Positions 45,906 through 56,636 of a stretch of 64,000 bases of DNA are shown here, in pieces. The first letter of the stretch is position 1; the number at the start of each line of letters is the position of its first letter. The DNA lies in the NCBI GenBank assembly GCA_947561395.2, contig OX387185.1:38730213-38794212 (forward strand), in the 5' to 3' direction. A program made the position numbers and the translations under genes. The notes beneath the pieces were generated by a model. It was not told where the DNA came from and ran no database searches. It was given only the letters and a program-made list of their open reading frames with translations. Source of the DNA: Buxus sempervirens (Eukaryota; Streptophyta; Magnoliopsida; Buxales; Buxaceae).

Positions 45906-46430
45906 GTGCATTATGGAGAGTTAGTAGATCATATTTTTGTGCACTGTGAGGTGGCGGGGTTTCGCTGGTCCTATTTCCTTGGTGCATTGGATGTTAGTTG
46001 GGTTTTGCTTAGGACTCTCATTTAACTTGTTCAGCAGTGGAGATTCCTCTCTCTCAAGAAGAAAGGCAAGATGTTACACGGTATTCTTTGCAACTCTTTG
46101 GATGGTATGGATGGCTCGAAATAGATGCATATTTGAAGGAGGTAATGTCCAGAAATTGAAAATCCTGAACATTGCTTGACAGAATCATGGGTCTGTATAG
46201 GGAAAGAATTTTCATTCACCTCAGTTGGAGATATCATTAGAGACCCGGCCTCAGTTTTGTTTCTTGGTAAGAGTTCGGGGTTGATTGAATGTAGGGTGTA
46301 TTACCTTTGTTTATCTTTTCTTTTTTGCATATATGGGATCCTATCTCTCATGGGCCCATATGCTTTTGTACCTTTATCCCTTTCCTTTAATTCTCATCCC
46401 ATTATTCATAAAAAAAATTTAAAAAAAAAA
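45906..46430 (+). mobile_element. 5'-truncated L1-type LINE 3' end
   Basis: It begins in the zinc-knuckle region (VDHIFVHCEVA in a shifted frame), followed by LHGILCNSLDGMDGSK, which corresponds to the W-IWxERNxRIF segment. A 3'UTR and an A-rich tail (46411-46430) follow. Stops are present. It lies about 340 bp upstream of the PNO1 start codon, in the presumed leader intron. Confidence 0.65.
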
Positions 46431-46772
46431 TAGGCCTACAAGGACTCAACTTCACTATGGATTTTCAAACAAGTAGATAATAAAATTGGAGTTACTTTTG
46501 GTACTTTTATTGCTAGGATTTGTGCAATCTGCATTTCACATATTCTGTATTTTTTTCCACCTTCATGAAGTTTCCACTTTCTCATCTCTCTTTGTGGTTG
46601 GTGGTTGCAATGGACTTAGTTTGCAGTTTATTTGTATGGAATGTGATGGATTCATAACAAATTTTGCTGGTTTACCTTCACTTAATTTATTGGTTTACAA
46701 ATTACACCTTCAGTGTGTTATGGTTGATGCTTTCAGGGACCTTTGGAATTTCTAACCTGGAAGAATTTGAGA

Positions 46773-47447
46773 ATGCAATCTAACGAAGCCATACCTCCAA
46801 TGGAGGTTGACAATATCTCTTCAGAACCCACATCCACGTCTGTGTTCTTCCCAGCCAAGCCGAAGTTTGAGCCTTTGAAGGCTCATGAAATTTCTGAAGG
46901 GCGAGTTCAATTTCGAAAGGTCTCTGTTCCTCCACATCGCTTTACACCTCTTAAAAAAGCATGGATGGACATCTACACTCCAATATATGAGCAAATGAAG
47001 ATTGACATCCGTATGAATCTCAAGACCCGCAAGGTTGAATTGAAGACTAGATCTGACACGCCTGACATCAGTAACCTTCAGAAATGTGCTGATTTTGTCC
47101 ATGCTTTCATGCTTGGATTTGACATTGTTGATGCCATTGCCCTCCTGCGTATGGATGAGCTCTATGTTGACTCTTTTGAGATCAAGGATGTTAAAACACT
47201 GCGAGGTGAGCATTTATCTCGTGCCATCGGAAGATTGTCTGGTAAGGGGGGTAAAACAAAGTTTACAATTGAGAACTCCACAAGAACTCGGATTGTGATA
47301 GCTGATACCAAGATTCACATACTAGGTTCTTTTGCCAACATCAAGGTGGCAAGAGATTCCCTTTGTAGCCTCATTTTGGGGTCCCCGGCTGGTAAGGTCT
47401 ATTCTAAATTAAGAGCAGTTTCTGCGAGACTGGCGGAAAGGATGTGA
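46773..47447 (+). CDS. PNO1: PNO1/DIM2, KH-domain 40S ribosome assembly factor
   Basis: A single coding exon of 224 residues. After a short variable N-terminus it shows the strongly conserved PNO1 core: KPKFEPLKAHE, VQFRKVSVPPHRFTPLKKAW, IYEQMKIDIRMNLKTRKVEL and DTPDISNLQKCADFVHAFML. Then come MDELYVDSFEIKDVKTLRGE and the C-terminal KH region, with AIGRLSGKGGKTKFTIENST, RIVIADTKIHILG and SLILGSPAGKVYSKLR, ending SARLAERM. The full family length is kept with no visible defect. Known homologues (yeast Dim2/Pno1) bind 20S pre-rRNA near the 3' end of 18S with Nob1 in the nucleolus and cytoplasm. The upstream TTG frame extension lacks an ATG, so ATG 46773 is used. An acceptor-like TTTCAG at 46731-46736 suggests a 5'UTR intron. 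Confidence 0.96.
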   Translation: MQSNEAIPPMEVDNISSEPTSTSVFFPAKPKFEPLKAHEISEGRVQFRKVSVPPHRFTPLKKAWMDIYTPIYEQMKIDIRMNLKTRKVELKTRSDTPDISNLQKCADFVHAFMLGFDIVDAIALLRMDELYVDSFEIKDVKTLRGEHLSRAIGRLSGKGGKTKFTIENSTRTRIVIADTKIHILGSFANIKVARDSLCSLILGSPAGKVYSKLRAVSARLAERM

Positions 47448-48840
47448 CATTTTCAGATTTAGTGTTATTGTGGCTTGGGATAGAACATCTGCTATGAGTT
47501 TTGGTTTATTCTGTTATGATCCCTATGAGAGCCAAGTTGGTATTGTGTATTGGAAGGCAGTATCAGCTGTTAGGACTTGGGTAATTATCCAATTGATCCA
47601 TACATATTTCTGGAGCATTGGTTTCATGTCTAATTGTTACTAATGAATTTTCATCTCTAATGATTCATGATACTGAATTAATTATCTAATGGTTTGGCAA
47701 GTTTTTGGTTGACATGGTGAATTTGTTTTGCGGATTTGAATGAGACTCTAAATGTTCTTGTCAAGTTCCTTTGACTGGCTAATCAGTTCTGCTTGCAGAA
47801 TCATCTCAAGGGTCTTCAAGCTCAGAGATACAGATGCACTGACGGTGGAGTTTTGACTGTTGTATGGTTTGAAATTGTAGCAAGAGAAGTTATATTTCTA
47901 CCAGCTCTTCTTGATTGTTCAATCTCTGGCTGCCATGAGTTAATTCTTATGGATGGTTTTTACCATAAAAATCTTTATGGGCCATTAGTGGAAGAGGAAT
48001 AATTTCGAAATCCTTGCTTGAAGCTCAATGTAATACTTCAGATCCATGACAAGGGATGGAAACCTGTAAGAATTTGGAAAAAAAGATGAAATATTAAGAT
48101 CGAAATGTTTATGCAACTTAATTTGATAATAAACAACTTGATTGTTTTGATAGATACTCTGATTCAGTAAAATATCCATAAATTCTAACTCAAAAGCGCA
48201 CACAGTGCCAAACGCAGCAAAATTTGTTGTGGAAGTGCTGAAATCATGTGGCAACTCTAGATATCTGTATGTGAAAGTGATAATTGTGCTCAGCCATGTT
48301 ATCCTTTTAGCTAGCACAAACAAAGCTTTGATCGTGAAACACTAAATTTTAGGAGAAAAGTAACTTTTAGAGAAATTACTCTTCTTTTTTCTACTAGGTT
48401 GCTAATCTAATGGGATACAATGTTGAGAAATAAAATTTGTTTAAAAATTTCTCTTTGAAGATCATAACCTTTTTCCCGAAATGGTCAATATTTAGATATT
48501 TTGAAAGAAGTCTCACGCACACATCGTCTGCATCCAAAATCTCGTGCACCTATGCAACGTTTTTTTGTGGTTGGTAAGTCACATTTAGAAAATCATTTTA
48601 GAGAGAAATGATTTTTTTTTAGTTGAATGCATCCATAGAAAGGTTGGTGCATGAGGTGCACGAGATTTTGGGTGCAAACGATTTCCGTCTATGGATGATA
48701 TTATAATTTCCTTTAATTGGTCAACTTAACTTGTGCGCGGTCTCTACTTGCTTTCATTGATACCATCCAACCTTTGGCTATGTTTGGATATCAAGAAACT
48801 TTCATGAGAATCCCTTGTTTTTCATGACACAGTTTCGAAC
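47448..48840. other. PNO1 3'UTR and downstream intergenic region
   Basis: The first few hundred bases are probably PNO1 3'UTR, with T-rich sequence but no certain poly(A) signal. Further on are a small inverted-repeat element and otherwise unassigned AT-rich sequence. Open frames such as 47793-48002 lack recognisable protein. Confidence 0.4.
48524..48681. repeat. Small inverted-repeat (hairpin) element, 158 bp
   Basis: The arms TCGTCTGCATCCAAAATCTC...GCACC (48524-48558) and its complement (48646-48681) match at about 31 of 35 bases around an 87-bp AT-rich middle. This could be a MITE or a hairpin transcript source. Confidence 0.6.
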
Positions 48841-49438
48841 CTCCTAGTAGGGGTGCAACTCGGTTCGTTTTGGTCCGGGTTGAGCTCAATCCAAGACCAA
48901 ACCAAAAATATATACAATCTAATCAAACCGAACCAAAAACTGAAAACCGAACCAAAATTAATGAAAAAACCGAAATCCGAACCAAATTAATAATTCGGTT
49001 CGGTTCAAGTAAAAACGACACATACCCAAATGTATTCACCTCATCTGTGTCTTAATTTAAAAAGAAAAAAGAACTTTAATTATTAAAAAAAAAAGGCTTA
49101 GAACGTTACAGGCTGTTAGGCACTAGGCAATAGGCATTAGGCAACCTATATGTCTTTGCAGGCCTAATGCAACCTATCTGACTTTGCAGGCTAAGCTTAC
49201 AAAAGTCTAATCGAATGAATTAAGAAAAAAAAACGAAAGAGAGATAGAGAGAGAGAGGGGGGGAGTCCGGTGTCTTCTTAGATCAAGTGTTGCAAATCCG
49301 GCAACACTCGTTCTCAAATCAAGACTTCTGAGAGCATGGTTTACCAACAGAAGATAGAGAGAGGGAGAACAAGAGAGAGAGAGGGATGGAGAGAGGAGGG
49401 AGGTCGAGAGAGAGATCAAGATCATCGAGCTGATCTCT

Positions 49439-49723
49439 ATGTCTCGCAATCTCTTCATGTCTTCTGTTGTCCTGATCGGAGCTCTCTATTTGATCAGCCT
49501 CTTGTTCTCCAGCTCAACTTACATTTACCTCTCTATGTCATTCATCCATATGCTCAAAGCCCTCATGTCTATGGCTGTTTACTCGATTGATGTTATCTTC
49601 AAGAAAGAGACATTTAATACTACGTCCATGGCCAACATGCTCTCAATCTCGGTTGGTGTCGACATTGCTACTTATGGAGAAGCTCATTTCGATACCTGGG
49701 GTGTGATTCTACCTCGTCTAGGG
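49439..49723 (+). pseudogene. Fragment of KT-type sugar-phosphate/phosphate translocator captured in a hAT element
   Basis: The frame reads [20 protein letters not shown], then [20 protein letters not shown] and [15 protein letters not shown], then [20 protein letters not shown] and FDTWGVIL. After that the similarity stops. It matches the middle of the plant KT-group drug/metabolite-type translocators (Arabidopsis At4g32390/At5g25400-like, from memory), about 95 of roughly 350 residues. The first Met is an internal Met of the parent. N- and C-terminal parts are missing, so it cannot be a working transporter. The frame stays open for another 50 codons of unrelated sequence. It could yield a chimeric peptide or antisense/small RNA; that is speculation. 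Confidence 0.75.
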
Positions 49724-50981
49724 AGAGGAATTGGCAATCAGAAATGGCGACTAGCCGTGGCAATCGTTTGGCAACACTTGGCAATGACCATCGGCAGTAG
49801 TTGCGACTTGGTAGGGGCGGCTGTAAAATCCCTAATTTTTATAAAATTAAAATTAGTTATTTTTAGAAATTAATTATGGGATCGATGAAAGTTTTACAGA
49901 TTTGGTAATTAGAAAGGTTCGAACGGAGTACTGGGTGAACCATCTTGGGAAATTTTAATTATTAAGGTGAGGGAAAAATTATTTAATATTTTATTTGAGG
50001 TCAAAGTTGGTTTGATGATGTGGCAAATGGTGTATTAAGCTAAATTAGGTTGTTGGTGCAGAGTTTCGGTGGAGTGTTGTTGCGGGGGATTGTGATTCAA
50101 GTTGCCCGAAGGCGGCAACTATAAAAGGGTGGAAAATTTCAGTTATTGGTTTTGTTTGGCATTCGAGCAATCGGGGAAGAGATCTTAGAGAGAAGAGAAG
50201 GTGGAAGCTAGGGTTTGGAGTTAGATTGGAGAAATTCTAGTGTTCAGAGAACTTTTGTGCTGGCCGGTTGTGTTATGTTTGTGAGAATTGGAGAGTTCTT
50301 GGCGGCAGCACTACAATCTGATCAGAACTGAAATTCTCAGTCAAATTGAGTTTGAATTCAGGTAAGTCTAGCTAATTAGATTCAGTTTAGTTGAATTCGA
50401 TCAAGAATACTTCAGATCTAAAGAGATTTGACCTGAAATTGAATTTCAACAGAAATCTACTCATTCGTCCATTTCTGGAAGCAGTAGATCAGAATTTCAG
50501 TTGAGGAATTGAGGAGGTTGTTCATTAGAGATTTGCTTCAATCTGTGAGTAGCACAAATCTGTTTTGTTTCGAATGATTTAAAATGGAAGTTGGTGTGGT
50601 TTTATTTAGCAAACAACCGATTCTCTGTTTGTTACTGTTTTGATGTGTAAACCTGTTTGTTACTTATCTATATGATAAATCATATCTGCTGGTTAGGTAG
50701 ATGATTATATTGTTATTATGCACGAATGAATCAAGTGAATTCGTTCAGATCATGCTAGAGTAGGATTTATGTTGCTGGAGATAAATTGTAGTTGGAGAAA
50801 AAGGGGCAGGAGCGGCTAATTTTGTATTGATTTTGTGAGTAGATTAATTAAGCTCAAAATAGGTTAAATGGACCATTGGAAGGGTTACAATTATTCTAAG
50901 TATCGTTCGAATGCATAGTTACAAGTTAGTGTTATTGATTTTCGCATTAGACGTAATGGTGTTGGAGAAATAGTCTTGGTG

Positions 50982-53900
50982 TGTGCGCACCCGATTTCGG
51001 TCGCACGACGAGGCGCACGCGAAACGACGCGTGCCTCGGGATTTTGTTTGGAGTCGCCACTGCCTGATGGGGTGCAGGCAGACACCTGGGTGCCTAAGTT
51101 CTTCTTCTAAGGCTTTTGGTCTGCGGCTTTGAGATTCTAAGTAGGGGCTCGGTTGCGGTCTGGGGAAGTCCGTAGACACCCCAGTCCACCCCGCCAAGTG
51201 ACGGGTCCCACAAGTTTCCCTGGTTTGAGTCAACTTAGTTGGTCTCTCACTCACCCGATTCCTATTCCAGCATGTGAGTTGATTAAGTCTGGCGGGACCG
51301 CCAAAGTGGTGTGGGTCCCTTTACTTGATTTTATCTTCTTTAGTTTGAAGTGGTGTGAGTCTGATTGGGCAGGCCCCGTTGGAAGGCCCGCGGATTCCTT
51401 GGTGGGCTTGATTGAGCCCACATGTCCCTTGGTGGGCCTCAGTCTAAACCTGAGAGGCCCTTTGGGCTTTGGTTTAAGTGAATTGATTTTATTTAAATTC
51501 CAGTTTGATTATTTAAGTGATTTCTATGCACAAGTGGGCCGGGATTGTTTGTGGGCCCTTGAGTGGGCCACATAATTGGTTGCCAAGTGGTTTGAGATTA
51601 TCTTGATTAGCCTTTGCAAAGGTGGGCCAAGCATTGGGCTTGGGGCCCTTTACCTGGGCTTGGGCTTGAAAGCCCAAGACTTCCCGAGTTAGGGTTTTGG
51701 AACCCTAACCTTGGTTGGTTAATGGGCTTGGTGGGCCCGATAGGCCCTGCCCTTGGTCTCGGCCAAACCACATCCTACTTTAATCATGCATGGCCCAATT
51801 AGGGCTTGGGTGGGCCTCAATTGGTCTGGCCCACTCAAATCTCTTATTTATCTTATTTAAGCATGAATGGGTTGGTCGGGCTTGGTGGGCCCCGTTGGAA
51901 GGCCCACCGGAAATCAATTTGGACCGGGTTGGTCCATGGCCCATGTTGGGTTTCCGGGTGACCCGGGAACCCTATTGGTTCATCCGGTTCGGTTTGGAAA
52001 TAAAGCCCACATTCAGCAATAATCACATAAGAAAATGCACAAAATTGACACCCTATCAAGAAAAAATTGGCTCATTGTGCTAGGTCCAAGGGGAGGTACC
52101 CGGGGGCCCTGTGGGCGAAGCGAAGCGGAGCCCACGGGGTGGGGTACCTCCCCGTACCAAGGTACGAGTTGGATGCACAGCGAAGGGCATTTTCGGAAAT
52201 TTTCAAAAATATGGCATTTCGGCAGGCTTTTAGGGGTATGCGCCGACCTCGGGCACTAGGCGCGAGATCGGCGCGGGCCGGGAGGATCAAAACAGCGAAA
52301 AAACGAGTAAAAATGAGGTGGGCGCCAGGTGGGCGCCAGGTGGGCGCGAGCTCAGCGCACCCAAAAAAAGGTGGGCGCGAGCTCGGCGCGAGGTGGGCGC
52401 GAGCTCGGCGCGAGCTCGGCGCACCCAAAAAAGGTGGGCGTGAGGTGGGCGCGAGCTCGGCGCCAGGTGGGCGCGAGCTAGGCGCCAGGTGGGCGGACCC
52501 AAGCTAGCTCAGCGTGAGCTCAGCGCGAGGTGAGCGCGAGCTCAGCGCGAGGTGAGCCCGAGCTCAGCGGCAGACCCTGACTCTCTGTTTTTTTCTCCAA
52601 ACTCCATTTCCGACTGTTTTTGAGCTCTGTAACTGGTTTCTGGGGATCCTTAGAACCCCAGCAGACCTCTGAACATGGTTGGAAATTAATCTAACCTAGC
52701 TTGTGAGGACCAAACCTCTTTGCAAATCTACCAATCCGAAACAAAAACACTAACAAAACATCTAACAACATCTAACAGAGCATGAATAAATGAAGAAAGG
52801 AACAGGGGGGCTTTATCAGGATACAGAAGATGCAAACATCAGGGAGAACATGCTCCCCCTCGAATCATACAATCACTGCTACTATACGAAATAACAGAAA
52901 AGAACATATAGCAATAGACTTATTTATTTTGGAACAAGGGTCATTGAGAACATTACCTGGGTGTTTCAACACCTCTTCGAAGTGGGTGAAGCCTCCTTGG
53001 AGCGCGCGAGCGGCCGCCGGAGCAACCTTCTTCTCACCAAGAGCACGGCCTCCTTCGGATTCGACAAGGAAGAAGAGGAAGGGAGGGGACCTGTGTGTAT
53101 GTTATTTTTCTTCAAAATCCCGAGCCCAGAAAAAATAATGCCGAAACCTCGAATCCCAAAACCAGAGAATGCCCGGCCAAAGAAAAATCTCCCACTAAAA
53201 ATCCGAACCCTCCCCAAAATTTTCCAACCCCCTGAAATGAAACCCTGCGCGGCTTTTATAGAAGAGGGAAATGGGGTGCCGCTCACCTTGGCGCCCAGCT
53301 CAAGGTGAGCGCATACCCCCTGCCACGCCCGCTTGAGCGACATAATCATTTCAAAATAATAAATGCCGCCGCTCGTTTGTTTAAAAATCTGAAAATTAGG
53401 ATATGGTCCCTGGGATATTTAGGTTTAATATTATTTTATTCAGATATTTTCAAATACTTTCATATTGGTCCCTGGGATATTTCGTATATTTGGATATTTA
53501 CGGATTTAATCCCTGAGATCTTTTCCTGCGCAACTCGCCACGTGTGCAGCTTTTTGCCATGTGCGTAGATTGCCAGTTTTGCTGCTCGGGAACTTCGCCA
53601 GCTCATATTTTCTTCATCCGGGCTCCGATTTTGGCAAACTCAGTTGCGTTAGAATCGTATCAGAGCCCTCTATCCGATGACCTAGGGGTAGGCCTCCGGA
53701 TCGGATTTTAGCAGAAAGTCAACTTTTGGCTCTGCTCAAGTTTGACCGCCCGCAGAACCTTCATCCGGACCCCGATTCCTGCAAACTCAGTTGCGTTGGA
53801 GCCGTGTCGAGATTCTCTATCCAATGATATAGAGCAAGGTACTTGGCACGGAATCCGAGGAAAAGTCAACTCTCGGCTCTTCCTCAAGTTTGACCGCCCG

Positions 53901-54099
53901 CAGAACCTTCATCCGGACTCCAATTCCTGCGAACTCAGTTGCGTTGGAATCGTGTCGAGATTCTCTATCCAATGGCATAAAGCGAGGTGGCCAAATTTCA
54001 CTTGATCAAAAAGTCAACTTTTTGTCCCCTCGGGGTTTGACTTTTTGCCAGGGTTTTCATTTTCAGCAATTCCAGGGATGCAAAAATAAGGTGCTTACA
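50982..54099 (-). mobile_element. LTR fossil G: solo LTR, Ty3/gypsy-like (family 2), inside LTR F
   Basis: The ends are TGTGCGCACCCG and AAGGTGCTTACA, with a perfect TGGTG duplication (50977-50981, 54100-54104). Read in reverse it starts TGTAAGCACC, like LTR H, and ends with GTGGCGACTCC-type sequence. A reverse-strand TATA box lies at 53253-53262. It is 3.1 kb with a GC-rich repeat cassette at 52310-52565, and no retroelement protein region was recognised. Confidence 0.7.
52310..52565. repeat. GC-rich short-word array in LTR G
   Basis: Dozens of overlapping words of the type AGGTGGGCGCGAGCTCGGCG are repeated without a fixed period. Open frames across it (for example 52067-52507) are low-complexity artefacts. 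Confidence 0.85.
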
Positions 54100-56333
54100 T
54101 GGTGCCAAGCACTGTTGGTTGGCACCAAGCATTGATGGTTGGCGCCAACCTATCCAGGGGTCAGCGCCAGTTAGTTTCCAGCCTATTCCTCTAAGTTTCT
54201 GAAGTGCTATTAAAATTCTATTTGGAGATGTGTTTAGGGATCTTGAGTGAAGGTAAATTGAGGTATCTTTGGGTGATCCTAAGGTATAGAAATCATGATA
54301 TACGTGAGAGCTTGACTTGGCGCTAAGTGCTGCCAAGTGGTGCTGCCAACTTAATTCAGCTCTTTTAAAGTCCTGTTTAGACCTACTTTGGTATTATTAG
54401 AGCTTAACTTGTGAACAAGATTTAATGAGAATTGAATTACCTTGGATAAACAAGAAATGCTGAATTGGAATTCAATATCAGAGTTGCTGGAAATTGGGTA
54501 TGCGTTGGGTGCTGCTGAGTGCAGCTGAGTGGCGCCTACCTCCTCAAATGTTGGTGCCAGCTCTCTTATTTTAGATTTTGTGTTTGTTATTAAATTGCAA
54601 TTAAGGAATTATCTTAGGGGACTTAAATAGATGTATTGGAAGTATCTTTGGGAAAATAGGGAGCACAAGAATTGGGAGTACATCTATGGTATAAGGTAAA
54701 GAAAATCAGAAATCTATTTAGTTAGAATTTTGGGGTATTCTTAGGTGCTGAAACTTCTCCAACACCTACATTTTTTACACCTACACTTTTTACATTGAAA
54801 AACTAAACCTGGGAAATTTCTTAAAGGGTTATCTAGAGATAATAAATAGGAAGAAAATGAATAATGGGGAGCTGAAATCAACATATAAATGTGGGAGTTT
54901 ACCTTATGATAAATGGTGGATACTTGATATGTGACATAAAGACTTTGGAACAATGGAATAGTTAAGTAAGTTTATATGAGAGTTACAGGTTAGATTCAAA
55001 TCTTATTTGGAAATTCTTTGAAGAAATGTTAGAGAAAAGTTACAGTAGTTGAATTAATCTGAAAGTGGTAATTAAATGGAATGTATTTTAATGAAGTGGA
55101 AATGCTAAAGGAAGACATTGCTGATTTTGTTAAATAAGAGTGAAATAGGCAAAGTATCTATAGGAGAGTTACTGTTTGGGCATAAAACTAGTTATACATG
55201 ACTAAATTTAGTTTAGGAAGTTAATTCTGATTTTTATCATTTCTGAATTGCTGGTTTAACCAAGATTTTGCAGTTGTACAAACTTTTGACTAAAAAGGGG
55301 ATTTCATGCAATATTTTGGAAAAAGTAATTTAAAAACAAATTATTTTGGATAAAGCTGATTATTTGGAATTATTTATGTACTTTGAGGATAGTTTATTGT
55401 TTTTTGATGAGATGATGGTTATCTTACTCTTGTGTATCTCGGGATGATATTATGAGATTGGATTGAGTTTGGATTACCAATATTCAGTTTTGGCTTAAAC
55501 TTGAGTCTAGATGGCATAGCTCGGTGTGGATCCACATTCATCAAGTCAAGAGCTAGGTAGTGGAATAGATTGATTTTTGCTAGTTGTAAAACTTTGTTCA
55601 TGCACACATTCTATCGTGTAGCTCGATGAGGCCTTCTCTGTATCTGGTTGGCTGTGGTCATCCCTCATTTTATCGTGTATCTCGGACTATGACTGGATTA
55701 GTTCTTGCCAACTCATTACTGTATCTGGATAGGTTCTCCCGCAATAAGTCGATGATCGTGTAGTTCGGCTTCGCACATAAGCCGGGAGGTGGCATAGTGA
55801 GCAGAGTCTTTACACTAGTTAAAGGCAATTTATTTCATGAGTCCACCGTGGACTTATTTCTGATAATTGCACGTTATGAATTTCTGTTATATGGTGATTG
55901 TTGATATTTTCCTTTATTATTATAATATATGTTGGATTTGGATTACTCGGATTATTCGTAAATGTTGGTTATCGTTACTGATACATGTTTTACTACTGAA
56001 GCATGTTTTAGAACTATTATAAATGTTTTGTTGCATGCATGTGCTACTTGCTGGGATATTCGTATCTCATTACGTTTTGTTTTGTTTTCAGATCCTAGTG
56101 AGGACGATCTTGGTAGGGTTGAACCCGTTGCTGAGTTCCCTAAGTATAGGGGAGAGGATTAATTTGTAGAGTGATTCTAGGGATTTCAGTTGTTTGTTGT
56201 TTACATTTGATATAGTGAGTAAACATTTGAATTGTAATTTTTTCATTTCATTGTGAATTGGTGATGGGGTTTATTAGCGAACTCTGATATTGTGTTGATG
56301 ATAATAAAATGCAATTTCATGTCTTCTTACACT

Positions 56334-56636
56334 CAAGGTTTACAATTTCGGCGCCACAGTGCGGCGTGTCGCCGAAATTTCTGTACAGGGACCCCTGGCG
56401 ATGCGTTTCGTCGGGGAAAATTGTTCTGGGTGTATCGCCAACGACTCACCGACATTTCGACGATTTGTCACTGGCACGGAGCGGCGTGCCAACGAAATTT
56501 CCACCGGCACAAAAAAAAACCCGATTTTTGCCTTTTTAATTTTCCGCCGTTTCGGCGGCACGCCGCCGATGTGCCGCCGAAATTTCGTTTTGGCTGATGG
56601 GCGGCACACCCACTGGCACCAAAACGCAGAACCTTG
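56334..56636. mobile_element. GC-rich hAT MITE in LTR F
   Basis: A 303-bp element with ends CAAGGTTTACAATTTCGG and, in reverse, CAAGGTTCTGCGTTTTGG, flanked by a perfect 8-bp duplication CTTACACT (56326-56333, 56637-56644). The interior is full of self-complementary GCCGAAATTTC/GAAATTTCGGC and GGCGGCACGCCGCC words. It is much more GC-rich than its surroundings. Confidence 0.8.

Noticed and set aside
46821-47213. 130-codon frame antisense to PNO1
   Set aside because: Mirror of the conserved PNO1 coding sequence, with no features of its own.
52067-52507. 146-codon open frame rich in Gly, Arg and Ala
   Set aside because: It runs through the GC-rich short-word array of LTR G; all frames are open there because of the repeats, and no domain is visible.
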